From: Ferruginibacter sp.
GTDB lineage: Bacteria; Bacteroidota; Bacteroidia; Chitinophagales; Chitinophagaceae
NCBI GenBank assembly: GCA_013141435.1
Contig: JABFQZ010000040.1
Location: forward strand, 1 to 64,000
Length of the DNA stretch: 64,000 bases
Reading direction: 5' to 3'
Under the pieces are notes generated by a model, which saw only the letters and a list, made by a program, of their open reading frames with translations, did not search any database and was not told the DNA's origin. Below, piece by piece: positions 8,489 through 16,050 of the stretch. Every line of letters starts with the position of its first letter. Within the stretch, counting starts at the first letter, position 1. The translations under genes were made by a program, and so were the position numbers.

Positions 8489-9502
8489 TTACAAATTTAA
8501 TTTAGCACTTATTTCTAACATTTTATCTATAGGCTTTTTTGCTGCTATTCTTAAATTTTCATCCATAATTATTTCCGGTAATTCATACTTAATACATAGG
8601 TATAATTTTTCTAATGTATTAAGTTTCATATATGGGCAATCATTACAAGCACAGGTATTATTTGGTGGCGAAGGTATAAATGTTTTTGTAGGGTTATCTT
8701 TTTGCATTTGATGAAGAATACCTGCTTCGGTAACTACAATAAATTCTTGAGCAATACTTTTTGTAGCAAATTTTAAAATACCACTAGTACTACCTATATA
8801 ATCTGCTAACGAAAGTATAGGTGCTTCGCATTCAGGATGTGCTAATACTTTTGCATTTGGATGACGCACTTTTAATTTAGTAAGTTTTTCGTAACTAAAC
8901 ATTTCATGAACCATACAAGCTCCATTCCATAAAACCATATTACGCCCTGTTTGCTTATTTATCCAAGCGCCAAGATTTTTATCTGGTGCAAAAATAATTT
9001 GTTGGTCTGCAGGTAAACTTTCTACAATAGCTTGTGCATTACTGCTTGTACAAATAATATCACTGAGCGCTTTCATACCAGCACTACAATTTATATAGGT
9101 AATTACAATATGATTAGGGTGTTTATCTTTAAATGCCTTAAATAATAAAGGTGGTGCACTATCACTTAAACTACAACCTGCATTAAGATCGGGCAATAAT
9201 ACTTTTTTATGAGGATTTAATATTTTAGCTGTTTCGGCCATAAAATGCACACCAGCAAATACTATCATATCTGCAGTGGTGCTTTGTGCCTTTTGAGCAA
9301 GTGCTAAACTGTCTCCTACAAAATCAGCTATATCCTGTATATCGGCATCTTGATAATAATGTGCAAGAATAATTGCATTTTTTTCTTTTTTAAATTTTTC
9401 AATTTCATAAAAAAGATCTAAGGTTGGATCAACAGTTAAATCTAAAAATCCCTTTTTTGAAATTATATTTTCAAAATTTAATTGTGTGTTAATATCTAAC
9501 AT
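8489..9502 (-). CDS. nadA: Quinolinate synthase NadA
   Basis: 4Fe-4S enzyme that condenses iminoaspartate with dihydroxyacetone phosphate to quinolinate in de novo NAD synthesis. 337 residues. Landmarks: [43 protein letters not shown], the first cluster ligand region [27 protein letters not shown] and the C-terminal [17 protein letters not shown] supplying the last cluster Cys. nadB and nadC are not in the window. Its ATG (9500-9502) faces the gene-free region 9503-10069, from which the ppiD-like gene diverges. Confidence 0.97.
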   Translation of the reverse strand: MLDINTQLNFENIISKKGFLDLTVDPTLDLFYEIEKFKKEKNAIILAHYYQDADIQDIADFVGDSLALAQKAQSTTADMIVFAGVHFMAETAKILNPHKKVLLPDLNAGCSLSDSAPPLLFKAFKDKHPNHIVITYINCSAGMKALSDIICTSSNAQAIVESLPADQQIIFAPDKNLGAWINKQTGRNMVLWNGACMVHEMFSYEKLTKLKVRHPNAKVLAHPECEAPILSLADYIGSTSGILKFATKSIAQEFIVVTEAGILHQMQKDNPTKTFIPSPPNNTCACNDCPYMKLNTLEKLYLCIKYELPEIIMDENLRIAAKKPIDKMLEISAKLNL

Positions 9503-9607
9503 AATATGTATTAATACTTATTATTTATATAACCCTCTATTACTATTAGGGCTGTTAATAAGTGTAAAAGTTTATTTTATAAGTGTAGGAAAATCCAAAT
9601 ACTTGTT

Positions 9608-9626
9608 TTATCCACACTAATCCACA
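9608..9626 (+). promoter_or_regulatory. DnaA box TTATCCACA plus adjacent TAATCCACA
   Basis: Perfect match to the DnaA consensus TTATnCACA at 9608-9616, followed after 1 bp by a one-mismatch copy at 9618-9626 in the same orientation, as in DnaA-box clusters of origins. Confidence 0.6.
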
Positions 9627-9690
9627 CAAAAATAACATTTTTATTAAACCTATTACAATCCTTTTATGAATACACTATTAGTTATTTTAT

Positions 9691-9726
9691 CTAATATTTT
9701 ATTAACAGCTGTTAATAAAATATTAG
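9691..9726. repeat. 36-bp perfect palindrome around TTAACAGCTGTTAA
   Basis: Every base of the left arm (starting CTAATATTTTATTAACAG) is the exact complement of the right arm, with no loop; the centre is between 9708 and 9709. The pairing breaks at 9690/9727. No T-tract or gene end suggests a terminator. It could be an operator for a dimeric protein or an origin structural element. Confidence 0.85.
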
Positions 9727-9891
9727 GTGGAAAATAAAATGATACTTTTTTTATAAATTGATGTGAATTGAATGCTGCTAAAATGAAAGTAAAAAGAGTA
9801 TTTTATAAAAAATGGTAAAAAGTAGATTAGTTATTAACCTTCTCTCCCAAAAATAAAAAAAGATAAATAGTCTTTATACACTTAAAAAAGG

Positions 9892-9918
9892 CTTTATTAA
9901 CAATTGATGTTAATAAAG
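9892..9918. repeat. Inverted repeat CTTTATTAACA-attga-TGTTAATAAAG
   Basis: Two perfect 11-bp arms (9892-9902, 9908-9918) with a 5-bp loop. The arms share the TTATTAACA/TGTTAATAA word with the 36-bp palindrome at 9691-9726, and the word recurs near 9553, so the same protein may recognise several sites here. Confidence 0.75.
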
Positions 9919-10003
9919 ATAAAATCTTAAAAATATACTAGCTACATAATTATAAATTTTAATTAAAATAACAATCATTGATAAAAGTGGTAAAAAAGCT
10001 GTT

Positions 10004-10012
10004 TTATCCACA
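10004..10012 (+). promoter_or_regulatory. DnaA box TTATCCACA
   Basis: Second perfect DnaA consensus box, same orientation as 9608, next to the -33 element of the ppiD-like promoter. Bound DnaA here could also repress that promoter. Confidence 0.55.
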
Positions 10013-10013
10013 A

Positions 10014-10045
10014 TTTGTTAATAGATATTAAATACCTTATTTTTG
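10014..10045 (+). promoter_or_regulatory. Promoter of ppiD-like gene: TTTG-N20-TATTTTTG
   Basis: -33 TTTG at 10014-10017 and -7 TATTTTTG at 10038-10045 with a 20-bp spacer match the Bacteroidota sigma promoter pattern. The ATG is 24 nt after the box. Confidence 0.5.
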
Positions 10046-10069
10046 TCGCCTAAAAACAATTTAAAAGAA

Positions 10070-12184
10070 ATGCAGATTATACAAACAATTAAAGACAAAG
10101 GTGGCGTAATAATGGCAATATTTATTGCTATTGCACTTATTAGTTTTATTTTAATGGATTCTAAATCGAATGGTAATAAACCAACTAGTAGTAATATTGG
10201 TAAAGTAAATGGTACATCTATAGATTTAAACGATTTTAATAAAAGAGTAAAAGTAGAAGAGAATAATCAAGCACAACAAAGAGGTGGTCAACAACCTACT
10301 GGCGCAGAGGTATTAAGAATAAGAGATCAGGTTTGGAATCAAATAGTAGCAGAAAATGTATTTTATGCTACAACAGATAAATTGGGTATAAACCTTACTT
10401 CTAAAGAATTATCTTCTATATTATTAAGTAACGATCAGTCAAATCCATTGTTAAAAGAAAGGAGTTTATTGGGCGAAGATGGAAAATTAGATGTAGTAAA
10501 AGCAGCAGATGCTATAAACAATATAAAGAAATTTAAAGGAGAACAAAGAGAAGCTATAGATGCACAAATATTAGAACCCTTAAAATTAAGTACCGCAGCG
10601 GCAAAATATAGTGCTATGATGAGTGCATCAGCATATTATCCTACTTGGATGCAGGAAAAAGATATGGCAGATGAAAAAAGTTTTGCAACCATATCTTATG
10701 TATCAGTACCATTTAACGAAATTTCGGATAGCGCAGTAACTGTAAAAGATGAAGATATAAATGCTTACGTAGCAAAACATAAAGATTTATTTAAACAAGA
10801 AGCAGGAAGAACAATTTCTTATATAACTTTTAGCCAAAACCCATCGGCTTCAGATAGTGCAGCAGCTAAAAAAATAGTTACAGATTTAATAGCAGGTTTT
10901 ACTACAGATACAAGTGCTAGTGCTTATGTAGCTCGAAACACATCGGTAGTAGATTTTGTAGATGATTATACACCATTAGCAAGAATACAAGCTGTTGTAA
11001 AAGATAGTATGGTAAAATATGGTGTAGGTGTAGTAAGTGGTCCGTTTGTAGATGGTGAAAATTATAGTATAGCAAAAGTGTTGGGTACAAAACAATTACC
11101 CGATAGTGTAAAAGCTAGGCATATCTTAATTGGAATAAACGATCCACAATCTGGTGCACAATTAATGGTAGATTCGGTAGCAAAAAAATTAGCAGACAGT
11201 ATTTTTAATGCAATAAAAGCAGGAGCAGATTTTGGAGCATTAGCAGCAAAATATTCTACCGATGGTAGTAAAACAAAAGGTGGAGATTTAGGAACGTTTG
11301 CCTATGGCCAAATGGTACCAGAGTTTAATACATTTTGTTTTACAAAAACAGTGGGGTCAAAAGAAGTTGTAAAAACACAATTTGGATATCATATAATAGA
11401 TATACTAAACCAAACAAATTTTAAGCCTGCTTATAAAATAGCAATACTTGCCAAACCAATATTACCTAGCGACGAAACAATAAATGCTGCAAACCTTGCT
11501 GCTACAAAAGCAGCTGCAAATAAAGGAACAAAAGAATTATCAGAATACGCTTCAAAAGCAGGGTTAAAAATTGTAGAGTTTCCGACAACACTAAAAGAAA
11601 ATGATTTTGCAGTTGGTAATATGCAAGATGCTCGTAGTTTAGTAAAATGGGCATTTGAAGCAAAACAAGGTGCGGTAAGCGACCCAATAGTAATTGGAAA
11701 CGATTTTGTGGTAGCTACAGTAAATAAAACATTTACCGAAGGTACACAAGACGCAAGTACAGCAAGAGCTGGAGCCGAAGCTGCAGTAAGAAACCAAAAG
11801 AAAGGAGAAATAATTGTAGCTAAAATGGGTGCAACTATAGAAACAGCAGCAACTGCATTTAATAAACAAGTACAAGTAGCTGGAGCAGATTCTACAATAA
11901 CAATGAGTGCTAAAATAATAAACGGAATAGGAGCAGAGCCAAAAGTAATAGGTGCAATTTTTAATAAAGAAAACCAAACAAAAGCATCGGCACCAATAAT
12001 AGGAGCAAGTGGTGTATATGTAGTAAAAACTACCGCAATATTACCAACCACCGAAAAATCTGCTGAGCAAAAAGCAACTCAAATAAGTGCAAAAACTGCA
12101 ACTATACGCCAACAAGGAGGAAATTGGTTTGAAGCCTTGAGAAAACAAGCAGATATAAAAGATAGTAGAAGTAAATTCTTTTAA
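10070..12184 (+). CDS. PpiD/SurA-like periplasmic peptidyl-prolyl isomerase
   Basis: Membrane-anchored foldase of 704 residues. An N-terminal cytoplasmic stub and one helix (GGVIMAIFIAIALISFILM, about 11-30) precede a SurA_N-like helical chaperone region; the parvulin rotamase domain begins at VKARHILIGIND and contains AAKYSTDGSKTKGGDLGTFAYGQMVPEF and TQFGYHIIDI. A long C-terminal region resembling the PpiD tail follows. The likely role is folding or release of proteins emerging from Sec into the periplasm. The ATG at 10070 (MQIIQTIKDKGG) is preferred over an upstream in-frame TTG at 10043, which would overlap the promoter box. A strong terminator follows the stop. Confidence 0.9.
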   Translation: MQIIQTIKDKGGVIMAIFIAIALISFILMDSKSNGNKPTSSNIGKVNGTSIDLNDFNKRVKVEENNQAQQRGGQQPTGAEVLRIRDQVWNQIVAENVFYATTDKLGINLTSKELSSILLSNDQSNPLLKERSLLGEDGKLDVVKAADAINNIKKFKGEQREAIDAQILEPLKLSTAAAKYSAMMSASAYYPTWMQEKDMADEKSFATISYVSVPFNEISDSAVTVKDEDINAYVAKHKDLFKQEAGRTISYITFSQNPSASDSAAAKKIVTDLIAGFTTDTSASAYVARNTSVVDFVDDYTPLARIQAVVKDSMVKYGVGVVSGPFVDGENYSIAKVLGTKQLPDSVKARHILIGINDPQSGAQLMVDSVAKKLADSIFNAIKAGADFGALAAKYSTDGSKTKGGDLGTFAYGQMVPEFNTFCFTKTVGSKEVVKTQFGYHIIDILNQTNFKPAYKIAILAKPILPSDETINAANLAATKAAANKGTKELSEYASKAGLKIVEFPTTLKENDFAVGNMQDARSLVKWAFEAKQGAVSDPIVIGNDFVVATVNKTFTEGTQDASTARAGAEAAVRNQKKGEIIVAKMGATIETAATAFNKQVQVAGADSTITMSAKIINGIGAEPKVIGAIFNKENQTKASAPIIGASGVYVVKTTAILPTTEKSAEQKATQISAKTATIRQQGGNWFEALRKQADIKDSRSKFF

Positions 12185-12203
12185 AAAATAAAATTCTTTT
12201 ATG

Positions 12204-12233
12204 AAAACCGATTGTGTAAAAACAATCGGTTTT
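12204..12233 (+). terminator. Intrinsic terminator after ppiD-like gene
   Basis: 12-bp arms AAAACCGATTGT (12204-12215) and ACAATCGGTTTT (12222-12233) with a 6-nt loop, followed by a T-rich run. It separates the foldase gene from the nfu operon. Confidence 0.85.
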
Positions 12234-12286
12234 TTCTTTTTTCGGTTTTCGCAAATACAACCCAACAATAAAACAAAGCAATAAAC

Positions 12287-12294
12287 TAATTTTG
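12287..12294 (+). promoter_or_regulatory. -7 box TAATTTTG for the nfu-pnuC-tag-nadR operon
   Basis: Exact TAnnTTTG match 18 nt before the nfu ATG and after the upstream terminator; no convincing -33 TTTG. Confidence 0.45.
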
Positions 12295-12312
12295 CAATAT
12301 AAAAACTATAAT

Positions 12313-12912
12313 ATGATAGTAACAGGAAACCCCGTAATAAGTATATATACCGAAATGACACCAAACCCAGAAACAATGAAATTTGTGGCAAACAAATTAT
12401 TGTATCCTGGAAAAAGTATCGATTTTATTGATGAACAAAGTGCAGCACCATCGCCTCTGGCACAAGAGTTATTTACATTTCCATTTATAAAATCTGTTTT
12501 TATAGCAAGCAATTTTGTAACACTTACAAAAACCAACGATACTAACGATTGGCAAGATGTAATACCAGCTGTAAAACAATTTTTGAAAGAATATTTGGAA
12601 GAAGGAAAGCCAGTTGTAAATGAAGAAGATGTTTTAAAAACCAAACAAGCAAGTACCAACGAAGTAAGTGCCGATGATGATGATGTAGTTAAAAGAATAA
12701 AAGAACTTTTAGAAAACTATGTAAAACCTGCTGTAGAAATGGATGGTGGAGCAATACAATTTAAAAGCTACGAAAACGGAGTTGTAAACTTAGCTATGCA
12801 AGGAAGTTGTAGCGGTTGTCCAAGCAGCACAGTTACCTTAAAAGCAGGTATAGAAGGAATGATGAAACGCATGATACCCGAAGTAAAAGAAGTAGTAGCA
12901 GAGGCGGAATAA
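12313..12912 (+). CDS. nfuA: Nfu-type Fe-S cluster scaffold/carrier
   Basis: 199-residue iron-sulfur carrier. The N-terminal half is an Nfu_N domain (ISIYTEMTPNPETMKFVANKLL); the C-terminal half is a NifU domain (VVKRIKELLENYVKPAVEMDGGAIQFKSY) with the cluster-binding CxxC in GSCSGCPSSTVTLK. It would deliver 4Fe-4S clusters to apo-enzymes; clients in this window include NadA and Nth. The ATG at 12313 is chosen over an in-frame TTG at 12292, which lies within the -7 box. First gene of a run with pnuC, tag and the NadR-like kinase. The symbol is by domain architecture; nfu would do equally. Confidence 0.93.
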   Translation: MIVTGNPVISIYTEMTPNPETMKFVANKLLYPGKSIDFIDEQSAAPSPLAQELFTFPFIKSVFIASNFVTLTKTNDTNDWQDVIPAVKQFLKEYLEEGKPVVNEEDVLKTKQASTNEVSADDDDVVKRIKELLENYVKPAVEMDGGAIQFKSYENGVVNLAMQGSCSGCPSSTVTLKAGIEGMMKRMIPEVKEVVAEAE

Positions 12913-12930
12913 AAAAATGGAAACATAGAG

Positions 12931-12968
12931 CTTTGTTTTCTTTGTTTTCTTTGTTTCTTTGTGAGAAA
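12931..12968. repeat. Short degenerate tandem of CTTTGTTTT/CTTTGTG words
   Basis: Four copies of TTTGTTTTC-like words between nfu and pnuC, ending in TTTGTGAGAAAA. A related CTTTGTG cluster occurs at 56545-56580. Probably slippage-prone or an interspersed element remnant. Confidence 0.5.
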
Positions 12969-12977
12969 AAAAGAAAA

Positions 12978-13598
12978 TTGACAATAAACGAAATTTACCA
13001 CACATTTATTACCAATATACAACAAACCCGTTGGCAAGAGTGGATAAGTACCTTAATGCAAATATTAAGTGTATGGTATGCCCGAAAAAATAATGTATTG
13101 GTTTACCCTACCGGAATTATTGGTGTTTTATTGGCGTCGTATGTATATTATTTTTTATCGGCACCACCATTGTATGCCGATGCTGTTTTAAATATTTATT
13201 ATTTTGTAATGAGCGTATTGGGGTGGTATTTTTGGTTACAAAAAAAAGACACTAACGATATTTTTCCGATAAGTTGGTGTAATAAAAAAGAATTACAAAT
13301 AGGTATTGGTTTATTTTTTATTTTTTGGATATCTATTTATTTTTTACTCATAAAAATTACCGATAGCAACACTCCAATTTTAGACTCTTTAGTATCATCA
13401 AGCGCTGTAACAGCTATGTGGTGGATGGCGAAAAGGAAAATAGAAAACTGGCATGCCTGGATTTTTAGTAACCTTATAGCAATACCATTAAATTTTTATA
13501 AAGGCTTTGTGTTATTTACCCTAATGTATATTCTATTTTTAGCAATGGCATACATGGGCTATAAAACTTGGAAAAATTTAGCAAAACAAAATATATAA
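12978..13598 (+). CDS. pnuC: Nicotinamide riboside transporter PnuC
   Basis: Inner-membrane facilitator (SWEET-like fold) importing nicotinamide riboside. 206 residues from a TTG at 12978 (LTINEIYHTFITNIQQTRWQEW), which restores the usual N-terminal amphipathic segment; the open frame continues upstream into nfu, but that part is out-of-register low-complexity sequence. Several hydrophobic helices follow, with family features IQQTRWQEWISTLMQILSVWYARKNNVLVYPTG and NWHAWIFSNLIAIPLNFYKGFVLF. It is one gene away from a NadR-type kinase that would phosphorylate the imported riboside, so transport and trapping are encoded together. The start is not certain; an internal ATG at 13056 would truncate helix 1. 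Confidence 0.9.
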   Translation: MTINEIYHTFITNIQQTRWQEWISTLMQILSVWYARKNNVLVYPTGIIGVLLASYVYYFLSAPPLYADAVLNIYYFVMSVLGWYFWLQKKDTNDIFPISWCNKKELQIGIGLFFIFWISIYFLLIKITDSNTPILDSLVSSSAVTAMWWMAKRKIENWHAWIFSNLIAIPLNFYKGFVLFTLMYILFLAMAYMGYKTWKNLAKQNI

Positions 13599-13599
13599 A

Positions 13600-14148
13600 A
13601 TGAGCTACTGCACATTCGTAAATAATTTAAAAGAAGACGAACAATCGCATCACAAAAACTATCATGATAATTTTTATGGATTTGAAATAGAAACTGACGA
13701 TGAGCTTTTTTGCCGATTAATTTTAGAAATAAACCAAGCAGGCCTTAGCTGGAATACCATTTTATTGAAAGAACAAAATTTTAGAAATGCATATAGCAAT
13801 TTTAATATAAAAAAAGTAGCGGCATACAAAGAAAAAGATGTAGAAAGATTATTGAACGATGCAGGAATAATAAGAAACAAACTAAAAATAAATGCAGCAA
13901 TACATAATGCAAACATAATTTTAGATTTGCAAAAGCAATACGGATCTTTTAAAAAATGGATAGAGCACCATCATCCAAAAACCAAAGAAGAGTGGGTAAA
14001 AATATTTAAAAATACTTTTAAGTTTACAGGTGGCGAAATTGTAGGCGAATTTTTAATGAGCGCAGGCTATATTGCAGGCGCACATAATACCAATTGTGCA
14101 ATACATAAAAAAATAATTAAAACAAACAAAAATAATATTGGAAAATAA
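13600..14148 (+). CDS. tag: DNA-3-methyladenine glycosylase I (Tag)
   Basis: Base-excision repair enzyme removing N3-methyladenine. 182 residues. The N-terminus MSYCTFVNN with Cys4 and the C-terminal H..C block (AHNTNCAIHKK) provide the family zinc ligands; the middle has EINQAGLSWNTILLKEQNFRNAYSNF and RLLNDAGIIRNKLKINAAIHNA, matching the HhH glycosylase core with its base-flipping Trp. It starts 1 bp after the pnuC stop, and its 3' end overlaps the NadR-like gene by 11 bp, so the three are cotranscribed even though repair and NAD salvage are unrelated functions. Confidence 0.93.
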   Translation: MSYCTFVNNLKEDEQSHHKNYHDNFYGFEIETDDELFCRLILEINQAGLSWNTILLKEQNFRNAYSNFNIKKVAAYKEKDVERLLNDAGIIRNKLKINAAIHNANIILDLQKQYGSFKKWIEHHHPKTKEEWVKIFKNTFKFTGGEIVGEFLMSAGYIAGAHNTNCAIHKKIIKTNKNNIGK

Positions 14149-14683
14149 CATTAAAAAATTTGTAATAATAGGACCCGAAAGTACAGGCAAAAGTACTTTA
14201 AGCCAAAACCTTGCTACACATTTTAAAACCGTTTGGGTAAAAGAATATGCAAGAGAATATTTAGAAAAAAACGGAGTAAATTATACTTTTGAAAACTTGT
14301 ACGAAATAGCTACAGGCCAACTAGTTGGTGAAGATGTGGTAACAATAAAACTACAGAAAACCAACTTACAAACGAACATACTTATAATAGATACAGATAT
14401 GTATGTAATGAAAGTGTGGAGCGAATTTGTTTTTAATAAATGTGATAATAGAATATTAAATACCATAACCCAAAGAAAATATGATGGTTATATTTTGTGC
14501 AATACAGATGTACCTTGGGTAAAAGATAACTTACGAGAATATCCCGATTTAGAAACAAGAGAAAAACTGTTTCATTATTACAAAGAAGAACTAACCGAAC
14601 AAAAAACACCATGGATAATAATAAGTGGTGACTATGAAGAAAGAACAAAGCAAGCAATAAAATTTATTGAAGGTTTGATGTAA
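14138..14683 (+). CDS. NadR-like nicotinamide riboside kinase (AAA_28 ATPase)
   Basis: 181-residue P-loop kinase, corresponding to the C-terminal kinase domain of NadR without the N-terminal regulator and adenylyltransferase domains. The Walker A motif GPESTGKST is at residues 12-20; KEYAREYL, the IIDTDMYVMKVW block (Walker B-like) and WVKDNLREYPDLETREKLF match NadR-type kinases. With PnuC upstream it most likely phosphorylates nicotinamide riboside to NMN on entry. The start is a TTG at 14138 overlapping the end of tag; no ATG lies nearby. The family assignment is firm, the substrate is inferred from motif and neighbour. Confidence 0.88.
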   Translation: MENNIKKFVIIGPESTGKSTLSQNLATHFKTVWVKEYAREYLEKNGVNYTFENLYEIATGQLVGEDVVTIKLQKTNLQTNILIIDTDMYVMKVWSEFVFNKCDNRILNTITQRKYDGYILCNTDVPWVKDNLREYPDLETREKLFHYYKEELTEQKTPWIIISGDYEERTKQAIKFIEGLM

Positions 14684-14684
14684 T

Positions 14685-15380
14685 TTATTTTATCAAACTC
14701 TTCACATCTTCATCCCCATCTAAATTATTCATTTGTCCTATAATATTTTGAGACCTTACTGCTACATATTTGCAAATAGGCTTTACCGTAAAACGTATAG
14801 GATTTGGCAATGCAGCAGCAATTTGTGCAGCTTCGTATCGGGTAAGGTCGCTTGCATCTTTATTAAAATAACTTTTTGAAGCGGCTTGTATTCCAAAAAT
14901 ACCTTCGCCCATCTCGGATACATTTAAGTACATCTGCAATATTCTTTCTTTGCTCCACAAAAGTTCTATCATAAAAGTAAAATATACTTCTAATCCTTTT
15001 CTAAAAAAACCACCACCCTGCCACAAAAAAACATTTTTAGCTACTTGTTGGCTAATAGTGCTTGCACCTCGTATTTTATTCGGATGTTTTTTATTGTATT
15101 TTACAGCAAGTTTTATGGCATTAATATCAAAACCATTATGGTCAGGAAATTGTTGATCTTCACCAGCCATAACAGCAAGTTTTGCACTGGAGTTTATTTT
15201 GTTGTAAGCCACATAATCTCTTTTTAAACCATTGCCTTTTATTAAACTTACTACTTGTGTAATTGTAAAAGGAGGGTTTACCCAGCGCAAAATAATAAGA
15301 TAAATAAACTGAGAAATAAACAACAATAAAAAAATTTTTTTTATACGCTGCCAAAAAGTTTTACTGTTTTTTGTTTTCAT
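14685..15380 (-). CDS. mtgA: Monofunctional peptidoglycan glycosyltransferase
   Basis: Membrane-anchored GT51 enzyme polymerising lipid II into glycan strands without a transpeptidase domain. 231 residues from the ATG at 15378-15380 (MKTKNSKTFWQRI), one N-terminal helix (about 12-30), then the catalytic GEDQQFPDHNGFD motif with the first catalytic Glu, GASTISQQVAKNVFLW and RKGLEVYFTFMIELLWSKERILQMYLNVSEMGEGIFGIQAASKSYF. An upstream in-frame start would overlap lysE more deeply and is less likely. Convergent with the NadR-like gene (1-bp gap). Confidence 0.95.
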   Translation of the reverse strand: MKTKNSKTFWQRIKKIFLLLFISQFIYLIILRWVNPPFTITQVVSLIKGNGLKRDYVAYNKINSSAKLAVMAGEDQQFPDHNGFDINAIKLAVKYNKKHPNKIRGASTISQQVAKNVFLWQGGGFFRKGLEVYFTFMIELLWSKERILQMYLNVSEMGEGIFGIQAASKSYFNKDASDLTRYEAAQIAAALPNPIRFTVKPICKYVAVRSQNIIGQMNNLDGDEDVKSLIK

Positions 15381-15402
15381 AAATTTCAGGGAAAAGAAAA
15401 TA

Positions 15403-16044
15403 TTAATTTGTGTGATTGTGTAGTTTTGAATACCACACACCAAACATAAGCACTACACCAAATACCAAAAACATTAAGCCCGATATTTTATTTATTATTA
15501 CAATATTTTTATCGTTTAATTTGTTTCTTAATTTGCCAGCAAGGTTTATCTTAAAAAAATCAGAAGCAATATTCATAGAAATACAAATAACAAATGTGGC
15601 AACCTTTTCTTGAAATGTACTACTAATAGATTTTGTAGCTGCGGCAAGCCAAAGTGCAATTACGCCAGGGTTTAAAGTGTTTATTAAAAACCCTGTAATA
15701 AAAAGTTTTGCATGAGTAGATGCATCTATTTTTACACCATTATCTAATTCGGCTTTGGTATGGTATTTTTTAAAAAATAAATAATAAATACCAAGAGCAA
15801 TAAGAAACACACCACCAATTGTACCTATTTGTAATTTATATGCTGTTAAGCTTTCTAACAAATTACCAAAATAATTTGCAAGCACTACCCATAAAATATC
15901 GCTAAGCCAAACACCAGCTATAAAAAAAAATGCGCTGGCTAAACCATAGTTTATACGCAATTTTAATATAGTAAAAATAACTGGACCAACAGAAAACACC
16001 AATGCAAGGCCAAGAAGTAATCCAGAAATTATGGCTTCGGTCAT
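15403..16044 (-). CDS. LysE-family amino-acid exporter
   Basis: 213-residue inner-membrane protein with about six hydrophobic helices. The N-terminus IISGLLLGLALVFSVGPVIFTILKLRINYG is the LysE/RhtB signature (GxxxGxxPG-like with GPV), and FITGFLINTLNPGVIALWLAA is the second conserved block. Members export basic or neutral amino acids or related metabolites; the substrate is not predictable. It lies 6 bp downstream of the GH3 gene and 22 bp upstream of mtgA, all on the minus strand, suggesting one transcript. Confidence 0.87.
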   Translation of the reverse strand: MTEAIISGLLLGLALVFSVGPVIFTILKLRINYGLASAFFFIAGVWLSDILWVVLANYFGNLLESLTAYKLQIGTIGGVFLIALGIYYLFFKKYHTKAELDNGVKIDASTHAKLFITGFLINTLNPGVIALWLAAATKSISSTFQEKVATFVICISMNIASDFFKINLAGKLRNKLNDKNIVIINKISGLMFLVFGVVLMFGVWYSKLHNHTN

Positions 16045-16050
16045 TTAGGG

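Larger units (their letters stand above)
9503..10069. other. Candidate chromosomal origin region (oriC-like), gene-free 567 bp
   Basis: The longest coding-free stretch of the window, strongly AT-rich, between divergent nadA and the ppiD-like gene. It contains two perfect DnaA boxes TTATCCACA (9608, 10004), near-boxes TAATCCACA (9618) and TTATACACT (9874), a 36-bp perfect palindrome (9691-9726), a second dyad of the same words (9892-9918), and scattered TTATTAACA/TGTTAATAA words. Runs such as TTTTATAAA could serve as an unwinding element. parS-like sites lie about 4.7 kb to the left. This combination is typical of replication origins; dnaA itself is not in the window, which is common in Bacteroidota. 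Inference only: a promoter-rich regulatory region is the main alternative. Confidence 0.55.

Noticed and set aside
11431-12051. Long minus-strand ORF (206 aa) opposite the ppiD-like gene
   Set aside because: Antisense shadow caused by the codon composition of the real gene; repetitive hydrophobic sequence without family motifs.
12816-12977. Upstream extension of the pnuC ORF into nfu
   Set aside because: It overlaps the NifU-domain end in another frame and passes through low-complexity DNA; residues do not resemble PnuC. Start moved to 12978.
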